Shown here: piece after piece, positions 16,768 through 24,435 of the stretch
Numbering within the stretch: the first letter of the stretch is position 1
Layout of the letters: each line of letters opens with the position of its first letter
Source of the DNA: Peptococcus niger
Lineage (GTDB): Bacteria; Bacillota; Peptococcia; Peptococcales; Peptococcaceae
DNA length: 64,000 nucleotides
Direction of reading: 5' to 3'
NCBI RefSeq assembly: GCF_900101835.1
Contig: NZ_FNAF01000008.1
Span: 1 to 64,000, forward strand
Position numbers and translations under genes: made by a program
The notes under the pieces: model-generated
What the model saw: only the letters and a program-made list of their open reading frames with translations
The model's database searches: none
What the model was told of the DNA's origin: nothing

Positions 16768-16790
16768 TATTTATGTAACAATTGTTACGT
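16747..16790 (-). promoter_or_regulatory. hcp promoter with Crp/Fnr-type palindromic operator
   Basis: GTAACAATTGTTAC (16775-16788) is a perfect 14-bp palindrome. The hcp -10 box TATAAT lies at 16747-16752 on the minus strand and no good -35 box is present. With a start at 16740 the palindrome is centred at -41.5, the place from which Fnr-like proteins activate as class II regulators. Confidence 0.75.
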
Positions 16791-16812
16791 TTTTAGGAAA
16801 GGATTGTAAAAA

Positions 16813-17502
16813 ATGCAACTTGGTCCTTATACTTTACAGAACTATTCCCTCTTTCAAGACTGTAAGGACGATGAGGTCTTGCGGTTCCTCACCTGTGTCA
16901 TGCCGCGTGAGGCGCATTGGTCAAAAGGGGCGGTCCTGCACCAGCAGGATCATCCTCTGACGGACATTCTCCTCCTCTTGGACGGGCGGTTGGCGCTGAC
17001 CCGGATCGGCGCAAGCGGCCAGGAAGTCCGCGCCGGTGACCTGGAGACCGGCGCCCTCTACGGCCAGGCCACCGCCTTTTCCGACGACCAGCTGGAAGGG
17101 TTCAGCATCACCGCCCTGACAGAGGCGACCACCCTGGCCTTCCCTGCCAAGGCCTTTTACCAGCAGTGCGCCAACACCTGCAGCGCTCACCAAAAGGTCA
17201 TCCGCAATATGATTCGCGACCTGGCCCGCCAGGCCAAGGTCTTGACCAATAAGGTCGGCTACTTGTCCGCCGGCAGCCTGCGCGGCAAAATCGCCCTTTT
17301 TCTGTTACAGGAAGGCATTGACACCCCTGCCGGTGACCCCTTCACCCTGCGCTACAACCGGGAAGAAATGGCGGAAGCCCTGGCGGTGGCCCGTCCCTCC
17401 CTGTCCCGCGCTTTAACCCAAATGAAAGAAGAAGGCTTGATTGACTATGACCGCAAGGTCTTTCGCATTTTGGACCCCACTGCCTTGGAGGTGATGACCT
17501 AA
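16813..17502 (+). CDS. Crp/Fnr-family regulator, likely controls hcp (HcpR-like)
   Basis: 229 residues: N-terminal cyclic-nucleotide-binding-type beta-roll (about 20-120), dimer helix, and C-terminal winged helix (EEMAEALAVARPSLSRALTQMKEEGLI). The N-terminal cysteine cluster of Fnr is absent, so it does not sense oxygen with an Fnr-type cluster. Members next to hcp are nitrosative-stress regulators of the HcpR type. The shared palindrome supports activation of hcp and repression of its own gene; both are inferred. Its stop overlaps the start of the next gene (TAATG). Confidence 0.88.
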   Translation: MQLGPYTLQNYSLFQDCKDDEVLRFLTCVMPREAHWSKGAVLHQQDHPLTDILLLLDGRLALTRIGASGQEVRAGDLETGALYGQATAFSDDQLEGFSITALTEATTLAFPAKAFYQQCANTCSAHQKVIRNMIRDLARQAKVLTNKVGYLSAGSLRGKIALFLLQEGIDTPAGDPFTLRYNREEMAEALAVARPSLSRALTQMKEEGLIDYDRKVFRILDPTALEVMT

Positions 17503-18077
17503 TGGAAGCCCTGATTGTCAACCTGACCGCTTGGGAGGACCGGCACGGCGCCCCGGTGGCAGCGGCCACAGCCCCCCTTAAGCCCTACCGCTTAAAATCC
17601 TGGTCAAAGGCCCGCAACATTTGCACCCCGGTGGCCCTCTTGCGCCTTCTGGCGCCCACGGCCGATGACCGGTTGGCCCAAGACTTGATGGCGCAACTCT
17701 TGCCGCTGGCCAGGCGCCGCGGCTGGCTCCCGCCCATCGGCACATTTTTCTTCACCGTCCACCCCATGGCCCGGGCCTTCGGCCGGGCCCTAAAGGTCTC
17801 GGTCAAACCGCAAACCCGCCTGGCCGGTTTCATCTTTTTTCGGAAGGCTTGCCAGCGACTTATCCGTGGCCAGCTCAACCGGTCTCACGGCCTGGTCTTG
17901 AGCACCGTGACCGGTCCCTGGCGGCGGCACAGCCTGGTCATCTGCAGCTACCGGGCCTACGCTGACGGCGCCTTTCTCATCCAGGTCCAGGACGGCTGGC
18001 AGGCCGCTCCCCAGTGGGTTGACTTCGCCGCCCTCTGCCGCCGCACCCCCCTGAGCGTCACCGCCTTGTACGCCTAA
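17502..18077 (+). CDS. Hypothetical protein, possibly C39-like papain fold
   Basis: 191 residues, coupled to the regulator by a TAATG overlap. NICTPVALLRLLA (about 40-52) resembles the cysteine-containing start of C39-like peptidase domains. HSLVICSYRAYADGAFLIQVQDGW (about 147-170) resembles their histidine strand followed by an Asp. This suggests a cysteine-peptidase fold acting in the cytoplasm, as there is no signal peptide or membrane segment. The match is by eye and weak, and the substrate is unknown. The co-transcription with the nitrosative-stress regulator is notable. Confidence 0.6.
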   Translation: MEALIVNLTAWEDRHGAPVAAATAPLKPYRLKSWSKARNICTPVALLRLLAPTADDRLAQDLMAQLLPLARRRGWLPPIGTFFFTVHPMARAFGRALKVSVKPQTRLAGFIFFRKACQRLIRGQLNRSHGLVLSTVTGPWRRHSLVICSYRAYADGAFLIQVQDGWQAAPQWVDFAALCRRTPLSVTALYA

Positions 18078-18115
18078 GGTCCCATCGCCCCACACCCAAC
18101 CTAGAGGAGGTTTTT

Positions 18116-18550
18116 ATGTTACCCATCTGGCCCCTTCTTGTCATCGTCAGCGCCAATATTCTTTATAACCTGGCCACCAAGGAAATCCCGGCCCAGGCCC
18201 CGCCCTTCTTAGCCCTTTCCCTGGCCTATGCCGTGGCCTTTGCGGTCAGTCTTTCCGCCCACTTTCTCAGCCACCGGTCCGATGGGGCCTCCCTCTTGGC
18301 CGGTTGCCAGCAGTTAAACGGCGCCAGCCTTGTCCTCGGCCTGTCCATCGTGGCCTTGGAGGGGGGCTATATTATGCTCTACCGCTGCGGATGGCCCATG
18401 AGCCTCGGCTCGCTGACGGCCAATATCCTGCTCGCCCTGGCCCTCTTGGCCATCGGCGCCTTTTTTTACAAAGAAAACTTGAGCCTCCGGTCTGCCGGCG
18501 GCATCGTCCTCTGCCTGGTCGGCCTGGCCTTAATTTACAGCAAGGGTTAA
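18116..18550 (+). CDS. Small multidrug/EamA-like membrane protein
   Basis: 144 residues with four or five predicted membrane helices (about 3-20, 32-52, 70-85, 97-115, 122-140). The last two match the C-terminal half of EamA/DMT transporters (LALLAIGAFFYKENLSLR, then a glycine-rich helix). Single-domain members work as dimers and export small metabolites or drugs. AGAGGAGG precedes the ATG. The substrate is not known. Confidence 0.75.
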   Translation: MLPIWPLLVIVSANILYNLATKEIPAQAPPFLALSLAYAVAFAVSLSAHFLSHRSDGASLLAGCQQLNGASLVLGLSIVALEGGYIMLYRCGWPMSLGSLTANILLALALLAIGAFFYKENLSLRSAGGIVLCLVGLALIYSKG

Positions 18551-18551
18551 A

Positions 18552-18596
18552 AAAATAGCAGCCGCCCGCGTCCTTGCGGGTAGCTGCTATTTTTAT
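18552..18596 (+). terminator. Intrinsic terminator
   Basis: AATAGCAGC/GCTGCTATT stem (18554-18562 with 18583-18591) followed by a T-run; the A-run before it may serve the minus strand as well. Confidence 0.88.
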
Positions 18597-18629
18597 GCTT
18601 ATTTGATCCGGCCCTTGTTTCTATAAGGG

Positions 18630-19226
18630 TCAGGTCTCATCGGCCTTATAGGCGTCTGCCGCCGCCTGGGTATAACGGGCCCGTTCGCCGCCGATAAGCT
18701 TGGGCCGGCTGAAGGCACAGGCGACCTGGGCATTGCCGACTTGACGGTGGGCCAGGCGCATGGGGACCGCCACCGGACGCATGTGCATACCGATCATGGT
18801 CAGGCCGATGTCAATGCCATAGCCGGCCCGGTGGGCCAGGTCTTCCACCACCAGGGGGTCCCGCATCCGGTGGTAGGCACAGGTGGCCATGGAGCCGCCG
18901 GCCCGGTAGTGGGGGACGACACTGACTTCCGTCAGGCCTTCTATGACAGCTGTTTCCCGGGAGACCACCAGGGCCCGGTTTAAATGTTCGCAACACTGGA
19001 AGGCCAGGCGCAGGTGGTATTGGTTGGCAAAGTCATCCAGGACCGGGTAGAGGACGTCTGCCACCTGGGGGCTGCCGGCCTTGCCGATGCGGCGTCCCTG
19101 GACCTCACTGGTGGAACAGCCGATGACAAAAATGTCGCCGCTGCGGGGGGCAGACCGGTCCACCATATCTCTCAATACCGCCTTTAAATCACTTGCCAGC
19201 CCTTCCGGCGTCCACACGTCCGTCAT
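18630..19226 (-). CDS. ywlG: YwlG/TIGR01440 (DUF436) family protein
   Basis: 198 residues, with the DUF436 features DIFVIGCSTSEVQG and HLRLAFQCCEHLNRALVV and a conserved C-terminal region (PKLIGGERARYT). The biochemical role is not established. In Bacillus subtilis the same gene follows rpiB (ywlF) and ywlE, and that order is kept here. The ATG at 19226 overlaps the rpiB stop (ATGA), so the two are coupled; a GTG one codon earlier is possible. Confidence 0.87.
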   Translation of the reverse strand: MTDVWTPEGLASDLKAVLRDMVDRSAPRSGDIFVIGCSTSEVQGRRIGKAGSPQVADVLYPVLDDFANQYHLRLAFQCCEHLNRALVVSRETAVIEGLTEVSVVPHYRAGGSMATCAYHRMRDPLVVEDLAHRAGYGIDIGLTMIGMHMRPVAVPMRLAHRQVGNAQVACAFSRPKLIGGERARYTQAAADAYKADET

Positions 19227-19672
19227 CACAATTCGCCCCTTTCAATGGCAGCGATTTCACCGACGCGCCGCTCATGCCGGCCGCCGGCAAAATTTGCCGC
19301 CAAAAACGCATCAACAATATCCAAGGCCAGCCCCGGGCCGATAATGCGTTCACCCATGGTCAGGATGTTCGCATTGTTGTGTTCCCGCGCCGCATGGGCG
19401 GAAAAAGTGTCGTGGCAGAGGGCGGCGCGGACGCCCGGCACCTTATTGGCGGCAATGCCAATGCCGATGCCGGTGCCGCAAATGAGAATCCCCAGCGCCG
19501 GATCGCCGGCAGCCACATCTTTGGCCAAGGGCAGGGCAATGAGGGGGTAATCGCAAGACTCGGACGAATCTGTCCCGTAGTCCACCACCTCATGCCCCAG
19601 GTCTTTCAAGTGGGCAACGATTGCCGTTTTCAAATGGATCCCGCCATGATCGGCGCCAATTGCAATTTTCAT
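19226..19672 (-). CDS. rpiB: Ribose-5-phosphate isomerase B
   Basis: 148 residues, full length for RpiB. The start IAIGADHGG is diagnostic. LICGTGIGIGIAANK holds the active-site cysteine and phosphate loop, and AREHNNANIL carries the histidine and asparagines of the active site. It interconverts ribose-5-phosphate and ribulose-5-phosphate in the pentose phosphate pathway. Its ATG overlaps the end of the phosphatase gene by 4 bases. Confidence 0.95.
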   Translation of the reverse strand: MKIAIGADHGGIHLKTAIVAHLKDLGHEVVDYGTDSSESCDYPLIALPLAKDVAAGDPALGILICGTGIGIGIAANKVPGVRAALCHDTFSAHAAREHNNANILTMGERIIGPGLALDIVDAFLAANFAGGRHERRVGEIAAIERGEL

Positions 19673-20118
19673 CCTACATCCTCCTTAGGAAGTGTCTCTA
19701 AAAGCGCCGCCACAGCAGCGTCAATTTCCCGATAAGCCCGTTCGTAGTCGGCATCGCTGCCGCCGAAGGGGTCGCTGATGTCTTGTCCGGCCAGGGGCCT
19801 GATCCGCCCTGCCGCCTGCGGAAAGGCTTGGCTGAGCGTGGCCGCCTGGGCCGCAGTCATGGTTAAAATTAAATCTGCCGCCGCAATGTGGTCCGGGGTC
19901 AATTGCCGGGCCTGGTGGGCCGCTGCCGTCAACCCGTGACGGGTCAGAGCTTTTTCCGCCCCTTCCGATGCCAGCGCGCCAACCGCGGCATAAAGGCCGC
20001 AGGAGGCCACGGCTAAACCTGCATAGCGGTCCGGCGCTTCAGCCATCCGGGCCAGGGTAATGGCCGCAGCCATGGGGCTACGGCAGGTATTGCCGGTACA
20101 AACGTATAATATATTCAT
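19669..20118 (-). CDS. ywlE: Low-molecular-weight protein phosphatase, YwlE-like arginine phosphatase
   Basis: 149 residues. The phosphate loop CTGNTCRSPMA (Cys7, Arg13) follows the C-x5-R rule. The threonine within it is the residue that marks YwlE-type protein arginine phosphatases rather than tyrosine phosphatases. The general acid is in DPFGGSDADYERA. In Firmicutes it reverses McsB arginine phosphorylation, which tags proteins for ClpCP. The gene order ywlC-ywlE-rpiB-ywlG supports the call. It overlaps the preceding gene by 4 bases. Confidence 0.88.
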   Translation of the reverse strand: MNILYVCTGNTCRSPMAAAITLARMAEAPDRYAGLAVASCGLYAAVGALASEGAEKALTRHGLTAAAHQARQLTPDHIAAADLILTMTAAQAATLSQAFPQAAGRIRPLAGQDISDPFGGSDADYERAYREIDAAVAALLETLPKEDVG

Positions 20119-21122
20119 AGGTCACCCTCCTCATAGGGGCGGCTTAATTTGTTAATCCGATTGGCTACCGCCAAGCCCATGCCCCTTTCATCATAAGTGG
20201 CTATCAGCATGACGGCACAACCGGCCGCCTCCAGCCGGCGCAAGCCATCAAAAAGCCGCGCCGCCGCCAATTCAGGATGGGTCTTTGGCCCCAAGTTCCA
20301 AACCAGCACAGACGGCGAAAAGGGGGCCAAGGCATTCAGGCTCTCATCGTCCAGCAAGAGGCCGACGGTCTCCCCTTCATGGGCCGCCAAAAAGGCCCGC
20401 GCCGTTTCCAGGGTCGCATTCGGCAGGCGAATGACGGGGACGTTCGGCGCATAATGCCGGTACTTCATGCCCGGCGCTTTAGGCCGCTCGCTCTGCTCCG
20501 GGTCCGCCACCGGTCCCACCACCCCTTCCAGGGCTTCGCGGGTAATGCCGCCCGGCCGCAGCAAGGTCGGCGGGGTCACCGATACATCCACAATGGTCGA
20601 TTCTAGGCCGACATCCGTCGGACCGCCGTCAATCACCCCGGCAATGGCCTCCCCGAAATCCGCCTGCACATGCCAGGCCAGGGTCGGCGACGGCCGGCCA
20701 CTTTTATTGGCAGAGGGCGCCGCCAAAGGCCTGCCCACCGCTTCAATCAATTTCTGCGCCACCGGATGGTCCGGCCAGCGGACCGCCACCGTATCCAGGC
20801 CGGCGGTCACCACATCGGGCACAAGGGGGCGTCGTTTTAAAATCAGGGTCATCGGTCCCGGCCAAAAAGCCTTGGCCAGACGCGCCCCCGCTTCCGGCAG
20901 CGGTTCCGCGATCTCCGCCAGCATCTCTTCATTTGCAATATGTAAAATTAAAGGATTATCCTGGGGGCGGCCCTTGGCGGCAAATATTTGCGCGCAAGCC
21001 CTGGCGTTTAAGCCATCCGCCCCCAGTCCGTAAACGGTCTCCGTGGGAAATGCGACCAATTCACCGGCCTGCAGCGCCGCTGCCGCCGCCTGAATATCCT
21101 CATCTTGGCTTCCCTGCCACAT
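20115..21122 (-). CDS. ywlC: L-threonylcarbamoyladenylate synthase (Sua5/YwlC)
   Basis: 335 residues: YrdC domain (about 1-195) followed by the Sua5 C-terminal domain, the full two-domain form. Motifs include FPTETVYGLGADG, AKGRPQDNPLILHI and LAAPSANKSGRPSPT. The enzyme makes threonylcarbamoyl-AMP from threonine, bicarbonate and ATP for the t6A modification of ANN-decoding tRNAs. It is the first gene of the four-gene operon. A TATACT box lies about 50 bases upstream and AAAGGAG precedes the ATG. Confidence 0.95.
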   Translation of the reverse strand: MWQGSQDEDIQAAAAALQAGELVAFPTETVYGLGADGLNARACAQIFAAKGRPQDNPLILHIANEEMLAEIAEPLPEAGARLAKAFWPGPMTLILKRRPLVPDVVTAGLDTVAVRWPDHPVAQKLIEAVGRPLAAPSANKSGRPSPTLAWHVQADFGEAIAGVIDGGPTDVGLESTIVDVSVTPPTLLRPGGITREALEGVVGPVADPEQSERPKAPGMKYRHYAPNVPVIRLPNATLETARAFLAAHEGETVGLLLDDESLNALAPFSPSVLVWNLGPKTHPELAAARLFDGLRRLEAAGCAVMLIATYDERGMGLAVANRINKLSRPYEEGDL

Positions 21123-21263
21123 GATGCCATCTCCTTTAACACTGGTCTCTCCCTAGTATAAGCCATGCCTGAACCGCCTTCAAGCCTTTCACCCGGCTTC
21201 CCCAAAAGCAAACCGCTCGATGGACAAATCAGAGATTCTTTTCAAAAAATATCCCTTCTACAG

Positions 21264-21317
21264 TTGACAAGGACAGCCCGGTCTGATAAATTAGCATTGT
21301 AGTTAGCTGTACCTAAC
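21264..21317 (+). promoter_or_regulatory. Promoter and operator of the flavodoxin unit
   Basis: TTGACA (21264-21269), 17 bases, TAAATT (21287-21292). GTTAG-6-CTAAC (21302-21317) covers about +4 to +19 and is placed like a repressor site. It resembles DtxR/IdeR-type iron boxes, but the match is partial. Confidence 0.65.
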
Positions 21318-21330
21318 AAAAGGAGCGCCG

Positions 21331-21882
21331 ATGTTTGAGCAGAGACTTATTTACTACTGTGCCCCTACCCTGGCCGGTCTGAAAACCGCGGGGCTTTTTA
21401 ACACCCACGGGATTCCGGATGCCATTGTCAAGCAAGAAGCAAACCGGCTCACAGGGCTGCTGGCAGACTGTGGACTGGCCTTACGCCTCTTCGCAAAAAA
21501 GGATCGTGCCACGCTGGTTTATTTATATCGAGAAAGCGACTTGGCGCGTGACCTTGCCAACCCTGACGTCCGGGATTTTTTATTGACTTATGGCTACCAA
21601 CTAGAAACGATTGACACGGCGCTGGACAGTTTAGCAAAGCGCATACAAACCTGTCCGGCCTTTCCGCATGAAGTGGGCGTGTTTTTATCTTATCCGCTGG
21701 AAGATGTGAAAAGTTTTATCGCATTGGGCGGCGCCCAATGTCTCTTATGCGGGCATTGGTGTGCTTATTCGGAAACGGAAAATGCACAACTTTGCTTCAA
21801 TCGTTACGATCGCTGCAGTCACTGTTATCGCAATTTATACCGCCGCGGCCGCCGGCTTCCGGAATTGGCCGTAGCCCGCTAG
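21331..21882 (+). CDS. DUF3793 family protein
   Basis: 183 residues. The family features seen are an N-terminal CAPTLAGLKTAGLF stretch, LAKRI in the middle and a cysteine-rich C-terminal region (QCLLCGHWCAYSE and CSHCYRN, four to five cysteines). DUF3793 genes are often found beside flavodoxin genes in anaerobes, as here. The cysteines suggest metal or heme handling, but no function is proven. AAAAGGAG precedes the ATG. It is 15 bases upstream of the flavodoxin gene and shares its promoter. Confidence 0.82.
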   Translation: MFEQRLIYYCAPTLAGLKTAGLFNTHGIPDAIVKQEANRLTGLLADCGLALRLFAKKDRATLVYLYRESDLARDLANPDVRDFLLTYGYQLETIDTALDSLAKRIQTCPAFPHEVGVFLSYPLEDVKSFIALGGAQCLLCGHWCAYSETENAQLCFNRYDRCSHCYRNLYRRGRRLPELAVAR

Positions 21883-21897
21883 AAAGGACAATGTCAA

Positions 21898-22332
21898 ATG
21901 AGTAAAATCACCATCGTTTATTGGAGCGGTACCGGCAACACTGAAAATATTGCTAATCTGGTTGCCGCCGGCGCCCGGGAAGCCGGTGCAGAAGTCACCA
22001 TGTTGCAACCCTGGGATACCAATGCAGAAGAATTGGCCGCTTGCGAAAAAATCGCCTTCGGTTGCCCGGCCATGGGTGACGAACAATTGGAATCGGAAGA
22101 CTTCCAGCCCTTATGGGATTCTGTCAAAGACCAGCTGAAAGATAAGAAAATCGTCCTCTTCGGCTCTTACAACTGGAATAGCGGCGAATGGATGGACCTT
22201 TGGGCCCAAGAAGCAAGCCAACTCGGTGCCAATTTGGTGGCCGACGGCTTAGCCATCTTAGATTCTCCGGAGGCCGGCTCTGACGAAGAAGCTGCCGCCA
22301 AAGATTTGGGCGCCGCATTAGCAAAGGCGTAA
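21898..22332 (+). CDS. Flavodoxin
   Basis: 144 residues. The FMN phosphate loop SGTGNTENIA begins at residue 11. FGSYNWNSGEWMDLW around 83-97 covers the isoalloxazine ring, as in short-chain clostridial flavodoxins. It carries low-potential electrons in place of ferredoxin, usually under iron limitation. This fits the possible iron-type operator upstream of the shared promoter with the DUF3793 gene. AGAAAGGA precedes the ATG. Confidence 0.95.
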   Translation: MSKITIVYWSGTGNTENIANLVAAGAREAGAEVTMLQPWDTNAEELAACEKIAFGCPAMGDEQLESEDFQPLWDSVKDQLKDKKIVLFGSYNWNSGEWMDLWAQEASQLGANLVADGLAILDSPEAGSDEEAAAKDLGAALAKA

Positions 22333-22346
22333 ACGAAATAAAAATT

Positions 22347-22403
22347 GAGGGTCTCTGGCAAAAGAAGGGTCTCCTGACAAGGTCCTTTTGCCAGAGACCC
22401 TTT
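22347..22403 (+). terminator. Terminator of the flavodoxin unit
   Basis: Sixteen-base stem GGGTCTCTGGCAAAAG (22349-22364) with CTTTTGCCAGAGACCC (22385-22400). The T-run after it is short. Confidence 0.8.
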
Positions 22404-22436
22404 ATTGGCAGCGGGAAAGGCAAGCCCGCCTATAGA

Positions 22437-22484
22437 AAAGCCGTTGGATAAGACAGCTGTCACTGTCTATCCAACGGCTTTTTT
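22437..22484. terminator. Bidirectional terminator between convergent genes
   Basis: AAAAGCCGTTGGATA (22437-22451) pairs with TATCCAACGGCTTTT (22468-22482), and an inner AGACAG/CTGTCT extends the stem. T-runs occur in both directions. Confidence 0.88.
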
Positions 22485-22508
22485 CTAATCGCGGCAAACA
22501 AGTCGCCT

Positions 22509-22832
22509 TTATTTGAATAAACGGCCCAGGGGGCAGAGGCATTTTTTGCACAGGCCTTGGTCGCGGACGGATTTAACCGCTTCTTTACCGACGCTGGCGG
22601 CAGAGCCGGCGCCTTGGCTGAGTTGCGCCAAGAGGTCTTCCTTGCGCAAGTGGGTAACGGCTTGTTTGGCGGTTTGCAGGGTCCGACGGCGGTTGGGCAA
22701 AAGGCTCATAATCAACAGGGTAACAAAGGTCACCAGGGCCACACAGATGGCCAGGGCCACTTTGCCATCAATGCGTTCCTGTTCTTCTTTCATAATGGTA
22801 TTACTGGACGGGTCTACGACGTATTGTTTCAT
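22509..22832 (-). CDS. Small single-pass membrane protein, unknown function
   Basis: 107 residues with one membrane helix (about 26-46) preceded by an acidic stretch and followed by a basic one (LLPNRRR), so the C terminus is probably cytoplasmic. The tail has a CKKCLCPLG cysteine cluster that could bind metal. AAAGGAG lies 6 bases before the ATG. It follows the next gene by 20 bases, in the same orientation. I do not recognise the family. Confidence 0.65.
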   Translation of the reverse strand: MKQYVVDPSSNTIMKEEQERIDGKVALAICVALVTFVTLLIMSLLPNRRRTLQTAKQAVTHLRKEDLLAQLSQGAGSAASVGKEAVKSVRDQGLCKKCLCPLGRLFK

Positions 22833-22852
22833 AATGGTCTCCTTTTTCTCCT

Positions 22853-23230
22853 CTACTTGTGACGGCCACGCAGCACTACAAGAATTTTGCCCTGGTCCAA
22901 ATAGGGGCGGTAGCTGTTGGCAATATCGCGCAGGTCTGCTTCTTCCGGCGGCACATCACCGACGGCCATGGTTGGCAGGTCGGTCCGCTGTTTTTTCCAT
23001 AATTTCAGATTCAGGGCGTCAAAAGCCGGTGCCGGCTCAGCAGGGGCCGGGGCTTCTTCCCCTTCTTCCACCGCTACCGGGTCTGGGGCAACGGGTTTGC
23101 CGTCTAAGAGTTCAGCTTGGCGGCGCGATACCATCAGCACTGCACGTTCTAAGGCTTCTGCCGGCAGCGCATCCAGGCCGTGTTTCAAATGTTCCGGGGT
23201 ATCGTATTGAGCATAAACAGTTGTATACAT
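22853..23230 (-). CDS. Hypothetical protein, co-transcribed with a small membrane protein
   Basis: 125 residues from the ATG at 23230, with GAGGAG 8 bases upstream; a GTG at 23239 overlaps that RBS. The N-terminal half looks folded (YAQYDTPEHLKHGLDALPAE). The middle is Pro/Ala/Glu-rich and probably disordered (about 50-70), and the C terminus is basic (ILVVLRGRHK). There is no signal peptide. The function is unknown. Confidence 0.65.
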   Translation of the reverse strand: MYTTVYAQYDTPEHLKHGLDALPAEALERAVLMVSRRQAELLDGKPVAPDPVAVEEGEEAPAPAEPAPAFDALNLKLWKKQRTDLPTMAVGDVPPEEADLRDIANSYRPYLDQGKILVVLRGRHK

Positions 23231-23372
23231 CCCTTCCACTCCTCTTCAATGATAACTCTATTTTAATATTGTGACGATTATATGTCAATCTTTACCCGTT
23301 TTTTCGGGGATCGGCTAAGTTTTTCGGGTATAGGAAAGGTAAGACACAGGCAGGTTAATAAGGAGGACCCCT

Positions 23373-23654
23373 ATGACTGACCCCATTCATTTTAACAACA
23401 ATCGTTTTTACCTGGGCGATGACCCGGACACGGCGCCGGCCTACTTGGACATTGTCCCGGCGGGAAATCGCGCGGTGCGGGCAACCCACACCTTTGTCAG
23501 CGACAGCTTGCGCGGGCAAGGCGTGGCCAAGCGCTTGCTGACGGCCTTGGTTGAGGAGGCCCGGCGGTCTGATTGGCGCATTATTGCAGACTGCAGCTAC
23601 GTGGCGGATGCTTTTGCAAAAGCCCCGGACCTTTACGAGGATGTCCGGCTGTAA
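23373..23654 (+). CDS. Small GNAT-family N-acetyltransferase (YjdJ/NATD1 type)
   Basis: 93 residues, the usual length of this minimal GNAT group. The acetyl-CoA loop is SLRGQGVAKRLLTALVEEAR (about 47-66), and the C-terminal strand-helix ADCSYVADAFAKAPDLYEDV is typical. It should transfer acetyl from acetyl-CoA to a small or protein substrate that is not known. AAGGAGG precedes the ATG. Confidence 0.9.
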   Translation: MTDPIHFNNNRFYLGDDPDTAPAYLDIVPAGNRAVRATHTFVSDSLRGQGVAKRLLTALVEEARRSDWRIIADCSYVADAFAKAPDLYEDVRL

Positions 23655-23668
23655 GCGGGCTTTGCCCT

Positions 23669-23695
23669 AAACCGACCCCTTGCGGTCGGTTTTTT
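23669..23695 (+). terminator. Intrinsic terminator
   Basis: AAACCGACC/GGTCGGTTT stem (23669-23677 with 23684-23692) followed by T residues. Confidence 0.88.
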
Positions 23696-23778
23696 GTCAG
23701 CTGTCAACCGCTTGAAAGCGCCCGGAAAACGTGCGACAATATGACAAAAAGAAGCGCAAAGCAGAGAGGGGGAGCGCT

Positions 23779-24435
23779 ATGGCGTCAACGGAATTTAACA
23801 TTAAAACAGCGTCCCGCCTGTATTACGGCGGCTATTACGACCGGCTGGTGGAAGCCCGGGAAGCACTGGAACTTTTATTCGGCGAAATGGAATACGAATT
23901 GCTGAATAAAAACGGGCGCAACCCGATTGAGTACATTAAGGCCCGCATAAAAACGCCGGCGTCTATGGAAGAAAAGTTGGCCCGGTTGAACAAGGACGGG
24001 CTGCGCCTGGGGGCCCAAGACCTTTTTGACGGTTGCGGCACCCGGCTGGTTTGCACCTTTATTGACGATTGCTACACCATTAAAAGTTGGCTGGCAGCCC
24101 GGCCGGACCTTATTTTGGTGGCTGAGAAAGATTACATCCGCCACCCAAAGCCTTCCGGCTACCGGTCCTACCACTTGCAGGTGCGGGTGCGCACGGACAT
24201 CGGCCAATGGATCAATGCGGAAATTCAAATCCGTACCATTTCAATGGACTGCTGGGCCACCTTGGAACATCATTTGCGCTACAAAAAGCACCTCTTAAAC
24301 GAATCCATGATGGCTTCCGAACTGAAGCGGTGCGCCGATGAACTGGCCTCAACGGACATTAACCTGATGATCATACGCGACCGCATTGTTTACGATAAGG
24401 AGGACGATTCGGATGAGACTCTTACTGGCCGATGA
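23779..24435 (+). CDS. Small alarmone synthetase (RelA/SpoT-like GTP pyrophosphokinase)
   Basis: 218 residues from the ATG at 23779 with GAGGGGGAG upstream; longer frames lack an RBS. It has only the synthetase domain: ARIKTPASMEEKL, then DLFDGCGTRLVCTFIDD (the R-I/V-x-C core), KPSGYRSYHL, and NAEIQIRTISMDCWATLEH. These are the motifs of YjbM/YwaC-type enzymes that make (p)ppGpp from ATP and GTP or GDP. No hydrolase, TGS or ACT domain is present. The 3' end overlaps the response regulator gene by 23 bases. Confidence 0.93.
   Translation: MASTEFNIKTASRLYYGGYYDRLVEAREALELLFGEMEYELLNKNGRNPIEYIKARIKTPASMEEKLARLNKDGLRLGAQDLFDGCGTRLVCTFIDDCYTIKSWLAARPDLILVAEKDYIRHPKPSGYRSYHLQVRVRTDIGQWINAEIQIRTISMDCWATLEHHLRYKKHLLNESMMASELKRCADELASTDINLMIIRDRIVYDKEDDSDETLTGR

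Noticed and set aside
22349-22484. CRISPR-like or repeat array after flavodoxin
   Set aside because: The repeats are two separate terminator hairpins with different sequences, not an array.
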